NCBI RefSeq assembly: GCF_031127805.1
Contig: NZ_JARXHW010000024.1
Location: 1 to 64,000 of the forward strand
Source of the DNA: Thalassobacterium maritimum
GTDB taxonomy: Bacteria > Verrucomicrobiota > Verrucomicrobiia > Opitutales > Coraliomargaritaceae
Length of the DNA: 64,000 nucleotides
Direction: 5' to 3'
In this document: one piece after another, positions 51,406 to 60,115 of the stretch
Layout: every line of letters begins with the position of its first letter
Position numbering within the stretch: position 1 is the first letter of the stretch
Made by a program: the position numbers and the translations under genes
The notes under the pieces: generated by a model
The model's database searches: none
What the model saw: only the letters and a program-made list of their open reading frames with translations
Told to the model about the DNA's origin: nothing

Positions 51406-52158
51406 TTACACACGACGCCAGCGGCTCGCTTGTGCGATACTGTATTGAAACTTGCGCGCATGCTCCCGAATCAAAAAGGGCATATCCCACTGCGCCTCCA
51501 GCACGAAGGCGGGCTGCAGCGCCTGACGCAGGCCGGCAAAAGAATCGGCCGCCCCATCGCCGAGCCAATTGGACGATGCGGTGTACTCTTCCAACCAAGT
51601 AAAGGGAGTCGTGATAAAGAGCTGCCCCCCAGGCCTCACGAGCTCTGGTAAACGCCGCAGTAAACGCATCGGTTCGGGCAGCCGACAGATCAAATTACAA
51701 GCGACCACGAGGTCGAATTGCCCAATGTCTTCGCGGATATGCTGCGCATCGCCTTGCTCAAAGTGCACGCGACTGCGATCAATCGCGGGATCGAGCTCCA
51801 GTAGGAGCTGCGTCGTCGCGGAACCTTCGTCCAGTCGCGTCGCCGCATGCCGCCCATCGCTCGCCATGCGGCTCGCTGCATGTATAAAGGCCTGCGAATA
51901 GTCCACCCCGATCACCTCTTTACAATGACGCGCCAGCTCAAAGCTTGAACGCCCGACCGAACAACCAAGGTCCAGCGCACGCGCATCCGCAGGCAAGCTC
52001 GCGAATTCCGGCCCCTCCAGCGCACAACGCTTTGGAAAGTCCAAGGCATCGCCTCCACCAAAAGAATATGGAAATTGCTCCGCGGCACTGGCATAATGAA
52101 ACACTAAATACTGCTGCAACAGCTCATCGGACTCGTAAGGGTTATTTTCTGACATCAT
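51406..52158 (-). CDS. Stand-alone methyltransferase resembling the OvoA C-terminal (4-mercaptohistidine N1-methyltransferase) domain
   Basis: The 250-residue SAM-dependent methyltransferase has the binding loop LDLGCSVGRSSFELAR. The start NPYESDELLQQYLVFHYAS..FPYSFGGGDALDFPKRC and the end PFLIREHARKFQYSIAQASRWRR closely resemble the C-terminal methyltransferase of ovothiol synthase OvoA. Here it is alone: the N-terminal sulfoxide-synthase half of OvoA is not in this gene or the window. Start codons at 52158 and 52155 are both ATG. It is divergent from the DUF432 gene. The family match is good; the substrate is inferred. Confidence 0.8.
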   Translation of the reverse strand: MMSENNPYESDELLQQYLVFHYASAAEQFPYSFGGGDALDFPKRCALEGPEFASLPADARALDLGCSVGRSSFELARHCKEVIGVDYSQAFIHAASRMASDGRHAATRLDEGSATTQLLLELDPAIDRSRVHFEQGDAQHIREDIGQFDLVVACNLICRLPEPMRLLRRLPELVRPGGQLFITTPFTWLEEYTASSNWLGDGAADSFAGLRQALQPAFVLEAQWDMPFLIREHARKFQYSIAQASRWRRV

Positions 52159-52236
52159 CAATGATACAAACTGAAGGATTGAAGAGTTAGCAAGAAGCCG
52201 TTGACCTTTCTCAGCAAATCCAATAGTAGCTACAAC

Positions 52237-53016
52237 ATGTCATCCGACACTTCCCCCTGGGGCTTACATCCATTTTCCAATCAAAAAGAGATCCGTCTCC
52301 AATGGGAACAACTCCGCATCCGCATCGTTAAACGCGGCAGCGATCTACTATTGGTCGAGAACCGTGACGGCAGCCACAGCGGCAGCCAACTCGGGGCCTA
52401 CCCGGAGTCCGACTTTCGGCGCTATGCTTTCCAAAGCCCGGTCGAAAGTATCCATGTGCAACCACGCACCCCCGATCGCCCGCTCGTCGTTCAACCCATT
52501 CACCCGCTACGCCTAGCACCGCGGGCCAAGGTCGAGTTCTACGTCTCAATTCCATTGGACATTCAACTCTTCGCCGGCGAAGGCAAGTCAGGCGAACGCA
52601 TCGAACGCATCCGCGGCGAGATTCTCTCCGACACATGGTTCGGCGATCTGGCCGGCGGGGTGCTCTGCTACGCGATCAAGAGTCGCGCCCGCCGCGAATG
52701 CCCCACGATCGACTCTGAAACCACCGCTCGTGCCCTGTGCAAAGTCGAAATTCACAACCGCTCGATCGAGCAACTTCACTGCACCAAGTTTTGCCTACGC
52801 CTGGACCACTGCCACCTGTGGCGCAGCGAGGCCTCACTCTGGACCTCTCCGGTGCATATACGCTTCAATGGCAACGACCAGCTCAGCTCGATCGACTACA
52901 GCGAGAAAGCTCCCAGCGAAGCGCCGCAGGCCACAAAAATAACCGAGGCCACCGAAGCGCCCCTCAGCGGCCTCATTCGACGCACATTTGCCGGACTCGG
53001 CAACTCACTCACATAG
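52237..53016 (+). CDS. DUF432 domain protein linked to MscS
   Basis: The 259-residue protein starts at ATG 52237 (MSSDTSPWGLHPF). The central part (HPLRLAPRAKVEFYVSIPLDIQLFA, then ERIRGEILSDTWFGDLAGGVLCYAI) matches the DUF432 family, which is commonly found next to mechanosensitive channel genes. It is mainly beta-stranded, soluble, and has no signal peptide. The C-terminal 40 residues are Ala/Glu/Thr-rich. Its stop is one base before the MscS start, so the pair is co-translated and likely works together. The function is not known. Confidence 0.75.
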   Translation: MSSDTSPWGLHPFSNQKEIRLQWEQLRIRIVKRGSDLLLVENRDGSHSGSQLGAYPESDFRRYAFQSPVESIHVQPRTPDRPLVVQPIHPLRLAPRAKVEFYVSIPLDIQLFAGEGKSGERIERIRGEILSDTWFGDLAGGVLCYAIKSRARRECPTIDSETTARALCKVEIHNRSIEQLHCTKFCLRLDHCHLWRSEASLWTSPVHIRFNGNDQLSSIDYSEKAPSEAPQATKITEATEAPLSGLIRRTFAGLGNSLT

Positions 53017-53017
53017 C

Positions 53018-53845
53018 ATGAAACCGCTAGACCTACCGACCATCCTCCACACTCTGGCCGTCCTTTGCATCGGACTCTTCTTGGTATTCTTCATCGGGCG
53101 CCTACTCACTCGCGTGCTGAAGCCGCGCTTCTCGCCTCACCACCTACTGCTCGCGCAAAAATCCTTCCTCTATGTCGGCATCGTACTGGTCGTCTGCACA
53201 GTACTGATCCAGCTACAGGTCAACCTGACCGCCGTGCTCGGTGCGGCGGGCATCGTCAGCGTAGCCATCGGATTCGCCGCGCAAACCAGTCTATCCAATC
53301 TGATCAGCGGCCTATTTTTGCTCGGCGAACGCCCCTTCGAAGTCGGCGATACCATTATCGTCAGCGGCACCCGCGGCGTCGTGCTCTCCATCGACTTACT
53401 TTCGGTCAAACTACGCACAGTCGACAATCTCTTCGTGCGCATGCCCAACGAAACACTGATCAAAGCCGAGGTCACCACCGTCACCCGCTTCCCGATCCGC
53501 CGCATGGACATCAATATCGGGGTCGCCTACAAAGAAGACGTCAAACAGGTCATCCGCGTATTAAAAGAAATCGCCGACAGCAACCCACACTGCCTCAACG
53601 AGCCAGAGCCGCTCGTACTCTTTAAAGACTTTGGAGCCTCCTCACTCGATTTCCTACTAGGCGTCTGGTTTGAGAAGAGCAAATTCGTCGATCTCAAAAA
53701 CGGCATAATGCAGGACATCAAAGAACGCTTCGACCAAGAAGGCATCGAGATCGCCTTCCCACACCTAACCGTGTATGCTGGCAGTGAAACGCCGCCATTC
53801 CCCGTGAGCGTAACTCAGGACAAAGAGAATCTACCCTTCGAGTAG
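53018..53845 (+). CDS. Small-conductance mechanosensitive channel (MscS family)
   Basis: The 275-residue channel has three membrane helices (about 8-28, 48-66, 72-105). The third is the pore helix with LGAAGIVSVAIGFAAQTSLSNLISGLFLL. Then come the beta domain (RPFEVGDTIIVSGTRGVV, VRMPNETLIKAEVTTVTRFP) and the C-terminal alpha/beta domain. It opens under hypo-osmotic shock to release solutes. The ATG at 53018 follows the DUF432 stop by one base. Its 3' end overlaps the convergent aminopeptidase-like gene by 15 bases. Confidence 0.95.
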   Translation: MKPLDLPTILHTLAVLCIGLFLVFFIGRLLTRVLKPRFSPHHLLLAQKSFLYVGIVLVVCTVLIQLQVNLTAVLGAAGIVSVAIGFAAQTSLSNLISGLFLLGERPFEVGDTIIVSGTRGVVLSIDLLSVKLRTVDNLFVRMPNETLIKAEVTTVTRFPIRRMDINIGVAYKEDVKQVIRVLKEIADSNPHCLNEPEPLVLFKDFGASSLDFLLGVWFEKSKFVDLKNGIMQDIKERFDQEGIEIAFPHLTVYAGSETPPFPVSVTQDKENLPFE

Positions 53846-54985
53846 ATCCACCATATATTTCGATGGCTTGTAATGCTCGATCAGGATTTCGGTCTGTTCG
53901 CCGCGAATCATGCGCGCTTGCTGCAAGCGAATTTCGGGTGTCTTATGCGGCGCGTAGAGCACATCATCGTGCGAGGCATTGGCATGCTCTTTAAAGAGGT
54001 CGGGCGTAATATTGCCACCGAGGTGGTCGTCGCGCCCCGTGGCTACGTGGATCGTGCCGAGGATTTTTTCATCCTGAATATCACGCCCAGAAAATGGCAG
54101 CACTTGCGTGCCAAAGCCGAGTTCGCCCAGCGCACCAATCATAGGATCTTCCTTCAAACGACGGTTGTGATCTTCGATCTCCGCATAGTCCCCATATACA
54201 AACTGCGATTTCACGATCTTGCCGTCTTCTACATGCAATAGACCGATGGTGCTTTCGTCGTATTTAAACGGAAAAACACCTTCCGCACTTTCAGGCACGA
54301 AATAAACCTCGCCCGCGGGCAAGTTGGCCACGTCCGGCTTGCCGGGAGGGCACAGACCATGACTCTTTTGCGCCTCTTGCCCATTGGTGTGCAGGATCAA
54401 AGTGTAGACTTTGCGCTCCACCTCAAAATCAATTTCAAAGCGGTCGGCCTTCGTCAGCCCTAAACGCAGCTTTTCCGCCTCCGCGCTCACCACCTCATAA
54501 TCCACAGCCAGGCCGGTATCCAGGATGATTTGATTCAGTCCGTGCAAGGTCGCTCCACGGAAGCCGAACTCCTTGCACTTCGCAGTCAACGGAGCGGTCG
54601 CGGAAAAAGTCGAAACCGTCAAAATGATGTCGTACTTGGTATAAATATCTCGATCCAAGCTCAAGTGATTGCCATCCGGATCGTAGCAATCGTCCTCCAT
54701 ATCCAGATTACTACCGCCGGTTTCCTTGTAGGCAAAAATATCACCGCCGGTCCAGTTCATCTCATCCAGGGCGCCCGCCTTGAAGCCCTTATAAAAGACT
54801 TCGTGCCCATAATTCTGAATCGAGAGTGTCTCGTCCTCTAGAAATTTATAATCTTCGATGTCAGCCGGATTCGGCAAATCGATCAGGATGCAGACTTTTT
54901 CCCCATTACCGCGACCGAAGCAAGTCGTCAGCAGACGAGTGAGACTGAATGGAGGGAAGCTGCGTTCGTTGGCGTCGAGTATCAT
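53831..54985 (-). CDS. M29-like (thermophilic aminopeptidase/AmpS) peptidase family protein
   Basis: The 384-residue protein has its C-terminal half matching the M29 aminopeptidase family. NLPAGEVYFVPESAEG holds the first metal Glu, EKILGTIHVATGRDDHLGGN the His ligands, and SHDDVLYAP the Asp. The N-terminal half (KVCILIDLPNPADIEDYKF, YDIILTVSTFSATAPL) is more divergent from characterised members. It is probably a cytosolic metal-dependent exopeptidase. It is convergent with, and overlaps, the MscS gene. No terminator is visible between the two. Confidence 0.75.
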   Translation of the reverse strand: MILDANERSFPPFSLTRLLTTCFGRGNGEKVCILIDLPNPADIEDYKFLEDETLSIQNYGHEVFYKGFKAGALDEMNWTGGDIFAYKETGGSNLDMEDDCYDPDGNHLSLDRDIYTKYDIILTVSTFSATAPLTAKCKEFGFRGATLHGLNQIILDTGLAVDYEVVSAEAEKLRLGLTKADRFEIDFEVERKVYTLILHTNGQEAQKSHGLCPPGKPDVANLPAGEVYFVPESAEGVFPFKYDESTIGLLHVEDGKIVKSQFVYGDYAEIEDHNRRLKEDPMIGALGELGFGTQVLPFSGRDIQDEKILGTIHVATGRDDHLGGNITPDLFKEHANASHDDVLYAPHKTPEIRLQQARMIRGEQTEILIEHYKPSKYMVDLLEG

Positions 54986-55130
54986 GGTTCGTTGGCGTTA
55001 GTTAGGCAATAAAGTCAGGCGAAAAAGTTCAGAGCAGACACAGAGCTGTGTCAAAGCTAGGTTTGACTGATAGGGCTGAGGTGATGAAATCGCAAATGAT
55101 TTTGAAAATTTATCCTAATTCCAAGCATTC

Positions 55131-55706
55131 ATGAAGCGCCTATTCGACATCCTATGTAGTCTCTTACTCTTGTCGGTATTGTGCCTACCACTGCTACTGC
55201 TCTTAATCCTGCAGCTGATTAATCTCGGCCGCCCCCTCTTTTTCAGACAAAGGCGTGCAGGTAAAGACGGGCGCGCCTTTAACATTCTCAAGCTCCGCTC
55301 CATGCGCAATGGCCCCGGCAGCGACGAGGAACGTCTCACCACCTGGGGCCAATTCATCCGCAGCACCAGCCTCGACGAACTGCCCGAACTCTGGAATGTG
55401 CTCAAGGGCGAGATGAGCCTCGTCGGCCCGCGCCCGCTACCGACCATCTATTTAGACCGCTATTCCGCTGAACAAGCCCGCCGCCATGAAGTCCGCCCTG
55501 GCATCACGGGTTGGGCCCAGGTCAAAGGCCGCAACGGCCTCACTTGGCAGCGACAATTCGAGCTCGATCTCTGGTATGTCGAAAACCATTCCTTCTTGCT
55601 CGACCTAAAAATCCTCTGTTTAACCATTACCACCGTTCTCCGCCGCGAAAACATCTCCGAAGAAGGCCACGCCACACGCAGCGAATTTCTCGGCAACGAA
55701 AAATAA
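55131..55706 (+). CDS. Undecaprenyl-phosphate sugar phosphotransferase (PglC/WbaP-core type)
   Basis: The 191-residue monotopic phosphoglycosyl transferase (PF02397) has an N-terminal re-entrant hydrophobic helix (LLLLSVLCLPLLLLLI). Further features are FRQRRAGKDGRAFNILKLRSM, the catalytic Asp-Glu in STSLDELPELWNVLKGEMSLVGPRPL and RPGITGWAQVKGRN. It moves a sugar-1-phosphate onto the undecaprenyl carrier to start a glycan. It has only the core domain, like PglC. It is the first gene of a four-gene operon with an acyl carrier protein, SDR and acyl-AMP ligase. Confidence 0.94.
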   Translation: MKRLFDILCSLLLLSVLCLPLLLLLILQLINLGRPLFFRQRRAGKDGRAFNILKLRSMRNGPGSDEERLTTWGQFIRSTSLDELPELWNVLKGEMSLVGPRPLPTIYLDRYSAEQARRHEVRPGITGWAQVKGRNGLTWQRQFELDLWYVENHSFLLDLKILCLTITTVLRRENISEEGHATRSEFLGNEK

Positions 55707-55729
55707 CCTCACGATACTCCACACACACC

Positions 55730-56038
55730 ATGACCATCCAGAGAGAACAAGTCCTTCAAGTTATTATCGAAACGCTACATGAACTAGGCGAAGACCTCGA
55801 ACTGCCCGAGCTACTTGCAGCGGACGAAAACACGCGACTGTTCGGCGCTCGCAGTGCGCTCGACAGCATGAATCTAGTCAATTTTATCGCCGAAGTCGAA
55901 GAACGTGTCTCTGAGGAATTCGGCGTCGATATCCTGCTAGCGAATCAGAGTGCGATGAGCATGACACACTCTCCCTTTCGAAAAGTATCCAGTTGCACTG
56001 ACTATGCACTCACACTGATCAAGCAAGAAGTTGTATGA
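55730..56038 (+). CDS. Acyl carrier protein
   Basis: The 102-residue acidic four-helix protein has the phosphopantetheine site Ser46 in ALDSMNLVNFI. A dedicated ACP next to an acyl-AMP ligase usually receives the acyl or hydroxyacyl group activated by that ligase. Its stop overlaps the SDR start by four bases (ATGA). It is longer than housekeeping AcpP (about 78 residues) and differs in sequence, so it serves a special pathway. Start: ATG 55730 (MTIQREQVLQVII). Confidence 0.88.
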   Translation: MTIQREQVLQVIIETLHELGEDLELPELLAADENTRLFGARSALDSMNLVNFIAEVEERVSEEFGVDILLANQSAMSMTHSPFRKVSSCTDYALTLIKQEVV

Positions 56039-56733
56039 ACCGTATCGCATGCATCACAGGAACGCGTAAGGGAATCGGACGCCACCTAGCGAATCACCTG
56101 CTCGCCAAAGGCTGGACAGTCGTCGGCTGTAGCCGACGTGAAAACGATCTGCAACATGCCAACTACAAGCATTACTGCGTCGATGTCAGCGACGAGGCGG
56201 CGGTGGTGGCGATGGTGCGCAAGATCAAGCGAGAGCATGGCCCCATTTACGCGCTCATCAACAATGCTGGCACGGCATCCATGAACCACATTCTACTCAG
56301 CCCTAAGAAGAGTTACGATCGAATCTTCGACACCAACGTGCTGGGCACTTTTCTATTGCTGCGCGAGTGCGGCAAACAAATGAGCCGGAACGGCGGTGGC
56401 CGCATCATTAACTTCAGCAGTATCGCGCATCCTCTCGACCTAGAGGGCGAAGCCCTTTATGCTGCCAGTAAAGCCAGCGTGGAATCCTTAACCCGCACCG
56501 GCGCCAAGGAGCTGGCGGATTATGGCATTACCGTAAATGCCATCGGACCGACTCCCATCGAAACCGATCTCATTAAAAATGTCCCGGAAGCTAGCTTGCA
56601 AGCTCTCTTAAAACGTCAAACGATTGCGCGCTTTGGAACCTGCGAAGATGTCGCAAATTGCGTCGATTTTTTCCTGCGCGAGGAAAGTGCATTCATCACA
56701 GGGCAAACTATTTACCTCGGCGGAGTCGCGTAA
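56035..56733 (+). CDS. Short-chain dehydrogenase/reductase (FabG-like)
   Basis: The 232-residue Rossmann oxidoreductase has the nucleotide motif TGTRKGIG (8-15), NNAG (76-79), catalytic Ser129 in NFSSI, Tyr142 and Lys146 in YAASK, and a FabG-like end FITGQTIYLGGVA. In an operon with an ACP and an acyl ligase it probably reduces a 3-oxoacyl or related group on the carrier, or a sugar keto group. NADP or NAD preference is not obvious. It overlaps the ACP stop and is 12 bases before the ligase. Confidence 0.92.
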   Translation: MNRIACITGTRKGIGRHLANHLLAKGWTVVGCSRRENDLQHANYKHYCVDVSDEAAVVAMVRKIKREHGPIYALINNAGTASMNHILLSPKKSYDRIFDTNVLGTFLLLRECGKQMSRNGGGRIINFSSIAHPLDLEGEALYAASKASVESLTRTGAKELADYGITVNAIGPTPIETDLIKNVPEASLQALLKRQTIARFGTCEDVANCVDFFLREESAFITGQTIYLGGVA

Positions 56734-56745
56734 CTCACACGGATC

Positions 56746-58101
56746 ATGAACAACACTTGGTGGTTTCAACGTTTCACCGACTATGCAGAACGTGCATTCC
56801 TAGTCGAAGCGGACACAGTCTATAATTATTCAGCCCTCACAGCACGCATCGAAGACTACCACGCCGAATTCAAACAGTCCGGCGTGCAAGCAGGCGATGT
56901 GGTGGCACTTCATGGCGATTATACGCTCAACGGCATCGCTGCGCTATTTGCGCTCTTCGGGCTACAAGCCATAGTCGCCCCAATTACCAGCACTTCTCAA
57001 GCGGAAATCACTCTACGCGAAGAAGCCGCCCAGGCCAAATGGCGGGTGCAAGCCCGCAAGGACTTATTGACCCAGCAGCTTGCGGAAACAACAGACCCTC
57101 ACGACTACGTCGTCAGGCTAAAGCAAAGTCAGCACCCAGGCTTAATTTTATTTAGTAGCGGCAGCACAGGCACGCCCAAGGCGATGATCCACGATGTCGA
57201 GAACCTACTAGCACCCTTTGCTCACAAACGAGCACGGCGCCTGTGCATTTTGATATTCTTACTTTACGATCACATTGGCGGCCTAAACACATTGTTTAAT
57301 GGAATGGCGACGGGCGCTAAGATCGTAGTGCCTCCGTCGAGGAATGCAGATGTCGTCGCCCAAGCAATCGAAACGCACAAGGTCAAACTGCTGCCCGCCT
57401 CCCCCACCTTTCTCAACTTATTCCTAATGAGTGGTGCCGTCGAGCGACACGACCTGTCCAGCCTCAGATTTATCACCTATGGCACGGAACCGATGCCGGA
57501 CAGCTTGCTGAAGCGTATCAAAGAACAACTCCCAGACACCGCATTGATACAAACTTTCGGCACCAGTGAGACAGGCATCACACAAACGATCAGCCGCTCA
57601 TCCGAGAGTACACTAATTAAATTCGACGATCCCAACACGGAATACAAAATCGTAGAGGGCGAACTATGGATGCGTTCTAAGAGCCAAATCCTCGGCTACC
57701 TGAACCATGAAATGTCGCGCTTTACCGCAGACGGCTGGTTCATCACAGGGGATCTCGTAGAAGAGGCACAAGATGGATTCTTAAAAATCGTCGGACGGCG
57801 CGAAGAGCTGATCAATGTCGGCGGCGAAAAAGTCACTCCATCCGAGGTCGAAAGTGTTTTATTAGAACTACCAGAGATTGCCGACTGCCTCGTTTATGGA
57901 GAAGAAAACGCGATCACCGGGCACAACGTTGCCGCCAAAATAGTGCCCAACGGGGAGCATGAGCCGCGCAAACTCAAACGGCTCATCAAGCAACACTGCC
58001 GTCAACTACTATCCCCCTACAAAGTCCCTGTGCGGATCGTGCTCGTGGACGAGAACATTTTCGGCGAACGCTTCAAAAAACTGAGAGCGAAACAATCCTA
58101 A
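56746..58101 (+). CDS. Acyl-AMP ligase (ANL superfamily)
   Basis: The 451-residue adenylating enzyme has the P-loop LFSSGSTGTPKAM (about 135-147), TFGTSETG as the A5 motif, DGWFITGDL as A7 and GRREELINVGGEKVTPSEVE as A8. The A10 lysine region is FGERFKKLR. It activates a carboxylic acid with ATP and passes it to CoA or, more likely here, to the ACP two genes upstream. At 451 residues it is shorter than typical 500-550 residue acyl-CoA ligases. It is the last gene of the operon. Confidence 0.9.
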   Translation: MNNTWWFQRFTDYAERAFLVEADTVYNYSALTARIEDYHAEFKQSGVQAGDVVALHGDYTLNGIAALFALFGLQAIVAPITSTSQAEITLREEAAQAKWRVQARKDLLTQQLAETTDPHDYVVRLKQSQHPGLILFSSGSTGTPKAMIHDVENLLAPFAHKRARRLCILIFLLYDHIGGLNTLFNGMATGAKIVVPPSRNADVVAQAIETHKVKLLPASPTFLNLFLMSGAVERHDLSSLRFITYGTEPMPDSLLKRIKEQLPDTALIQTFGTSETGITQTISRSSESTLIKFDDPNTEYKIVEGELWMRSKSQILGYLNHEMSRFTADGWFITGDLVEEAQDGFLKIVGRREELINVGGEKVTPSEVESVLLELPEIADCLVYGEENAITGHNVAAKIVPNGEHEPRKLKRLIKQHCRQLLSPYKVPVRIVLVDENIFGERFKKLRAKQS

Positions 58102-58112
58102 TTCACTCCCCC

Positions 58113-58517
58113 CTATGAAGCGCTCCATTGCCCCAAGACAAAGATCGTCGTCCACAAAAGCGTGCGCGGCCAATTGGTCCAAATCAGCCGCCGGCGCTTG
58201 ATTTGCGTCGGATCACCTTGATCGATCTGGCGGTGTAGCGGCACGGATACGAAAAAGGACAGACCCCAGCATGTCAGCACTAGGATCAAGACCAGCCAGC
58301 TCAAGGCTGTGCCGAACGCCCACACCGCCCAAGCAGCACAAATGAGTTGCAAGATCATCAACGGAGCGATGATCCAGGTGAAACGAAAGACATAAGCCTT
58401 ATGCCAGTCGATCATCGACGCCCCTTCCATGTGCAAGAAGCTCGGATAAATGATGCACTGCACCAGCCACAGTATCACACAAATGCCGAAATCGACGAGT
58501 GCGTGGACTTCAGACAT
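58113..58517 (-). CDS. Hypothetical membrane protein, four predicted helices
   Basis: The 134-residue protein has hydrophobic spans at about 5-25, 45-70, 72-92 and 112-130. Short conserved-looking polar parts lie between them (MIDWHKAYVFRFTWI and VPLHRQIDQGDPTQIKRRRLIWTNWPRT). I recognise the general look of small uncharacterised membrane proteins with an 'H..Y' and 'R.L...NW.RT' pattern but cannot assign a function. It is convergent with the acyl-AMP ligase (11 bases apart) and lies 42 bases past asd on the same strand. Confidence 0.7.
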   Translation of the reverse strand: MSEVHALVDFGICVILWLVQCIIYPSFLHMEGASMIDWHKAYVFRFTWIIAPLMILQLICAAWAVWAFGTALSWLVLILVLTCWGLSFFVSVPLHRQIDQGDPTQIKRRRLIWTNWPRTLLWTTIFVLGQWSAS

Positions 58518-58559
58518 CGGATCGGCAGAGTGGATCGGCAGTCTTCACCAGTGAAGCCC

Positions 58560-59576
58560 CTACGATGACAACTTCCCCTTTTTGTGCAGGAGCTCGGCGA
58601 TTTGAATGGCGTTGAGAGCAGCGCCCTTCCAGAGCTGGTCACCAGTCACCCAAAGCGCGAGACCGTTTTCGAAGACCAGATCTTTGCGGATGCGGCCGAC
58701 GCCACAAGGCACCACCTCGGAGTAGTTGAGCGGCATCGGGTATTCGGCATTAGCGGGATTGTCCACCAGCTCGGCACCTTCGAAATTGCGCACGGCTTCG
58801 CGCGCGGCTTCAACAGTGACGGGCTTTTCAAATTCAGCACTGATCGAGATCGAGTGGGCACGGAAAACGGGCACACGCACACAGGTGCAAGTCACGCGGA
58901 GATCGTCGATCCCCATGATCTTGCGGCCCTCGTTGAGCATCTTCATCTCTTCCTTGGTGTAGCCGTCGTCAAGAAACTTGTCGACGTGGGGAATGAGATT
59001 GAAGGCGATCTGATGCGGATACACTTCTTGCTTCATCTCGCCCCCTTCAGCCCAAGCGTGGGCCTGTTGATCGAGTTCGATCAAACCGCCGGCGCCACTG
59101 CCGGAAACGGCTTGGTAAGTGGAAGCGATAAAAGACTTCAGGCCGAAGGCTTTGTGCAGCGGATAGAGCCCCATCAACGAGATCGCAGTCGAGCAATTCG
59201 GATTGGCCAAGATGCCTTGGTGATTGTCGACCGAGTCGGGATTGATCTCGGGAATGACCAGTGGCACGTTCGGGTCTTGACGGAAGGCGGAGCTGTTATC
59301 GACGACGATACAACCGCGCTTGACGGCCTCTGCAGCGAAGAGCTTGGACTGGTCGCCCCCGGCGCTAAAGATGCAGACGTCTAGGCCTGCGAAGCTCTCT
59401 GGAGTCGCTTCTTGAATCGTCCAGGATTTGTCGCCAAACGATTGTGTCTTGCCCGCGGAGCGTGCCGATGCGAGCAAACGAAGTTCCGCGATGGGGAACT
59501 CACGCTCGTGAAGGAGACGAATGATTTCTTGACCGACTGCACCAGTCGCTCCGAGGATGCCTACGTTATATGCCAT
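58560..59576 (-). CDS. asd: Aspartate-semialdehyde dehydrogenase
   Basis: The 338-residue NADP enzyme makes aspartate semialdehyde for lysine, diaminopimelate, threonine and methionine. The Rossmann motif GATGAVGQE is at the start, the catalytic Cys128 is in NPNCSTAI, and SGSGAGGLIEL and RVPVFRAHS follow. The ATG at 59576 (MAYNVGILG) is the family start; the frame stays open 20 codons upstream. Its start overlaps that of the divergent L,D-transpeptidase by seven bases if both starts are right. Asd supplies peptidoglycan DAP, a fitting neighbour for a cell-wall enzyme. Confidence 0.96.
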   Translation of the reverse strand: MAYNVGILGATGAVGQEIIRLLHEREFPIAELRLLASARSAGKTQSFGDKSWTIQEATPESFAGLDVCIFSAGGDQSKLFAAEAVKRGCIVVDNSSAFRQDPNVPLVIPEINPDSVDNHQGILANPNCSTAISLMGLYPLHKAFGLKSFIASTYQAVSGSGAGGLIELDQQAHAWAEGGEMKQEVYPHQIAFNLIPHVDKFLDDGYTKEEMKMLNEGRKIMGIDDLRVTCTCVRVPVFRAHSISISAEFEKPVTVEAAREAVRNFEGAELVDNPANAEYPMPLNYSEVVPCGVGRIRKDLVFENGLALWVTGDQLWKGAALNAIQIAELLHKKGKLSS

Positions 59577-60115
59577 TTGATTTAATAGAGGAAAGCGCGC
59601 GTGTAAAACAAAGCTGTGAGGCCTTGTCAATAACACCTACAGATCGCTGCTTGCTGGTTTCAATTGCCGACCAAACAATGGTCGTTCTGGAAAATAGCAA
59701 GCTAGTGAAAGAATATACAGTCTCAACCTCAAAAAATCCGCCCTCTTGTGTGGCAGATTCTTTTGGCACTCCCTCGGGACTCCACACCATCGCCGACAAG
59801 ATCGGAGCCGATGCGCCGGAAGGCATGGTCTTTAAGGGACGGGTGGCGACGGGAGAACTTTACACCGAGGTCTCCGAGGAAGATGCCGCGCGCAGCCTGA
59901 TCACCAGTCGTATCCTACGCATGCGCGGTCTGGAGCCGGGCAAAAACAGCGGCCCCGGCTGCGACACCTACGATCGCTACGTGTATATTCACGGCACCAA
60001 CAAAGAAGAACTGATCGGACAACCCGCCAGCGCGGGCTGCGTGCAGCTGCGCAATCGCGAAATGATCGAGCTCTTCGAGCGAGTCGAGGCAGGCGATCTC
60101 GTTTGGATACGCTAA
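59570..60115 (+). CDS. YkuD-type L,D-transpeptidase
   Basis: The 181-residue protein opens its fold with a YkuD-like strand (CLLVSIADQTMVVLENSKLV). The catalytic region YIHGTNKEELIGQPASAGCVQLRN has His141 and Cys157. The usual S-H-G-C-x-R motif reads S-A-G-C-V-Q here, so the second His and the Arg are missing. GTPSGLHTI is the typical substrate strand. Members cross-link peptidoglycan 3-3 or attach lipoproteins, normally outside the cytosol, but no signal peptide is visible. The start is uncertain because the ATG overlaps the asd start. It overlaps the next gene by a TAATG junction. Confidence 0.82.
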   Translation: MPFDLIEESARVKQSCEALSITPTDRCLLVSIADQTMVVLENSKLVKEYTVSTSKNPPSCVADSFGTPSGLHTIADKIGADAPEGMVFKGRVATGELYTEVSEEDAARSLITSRILRMRGLEPGKNSGPGCDTYDRYVYIHGTNKEELIGQPASAGCVQLRNREMIELFERVEAGDLVWIR

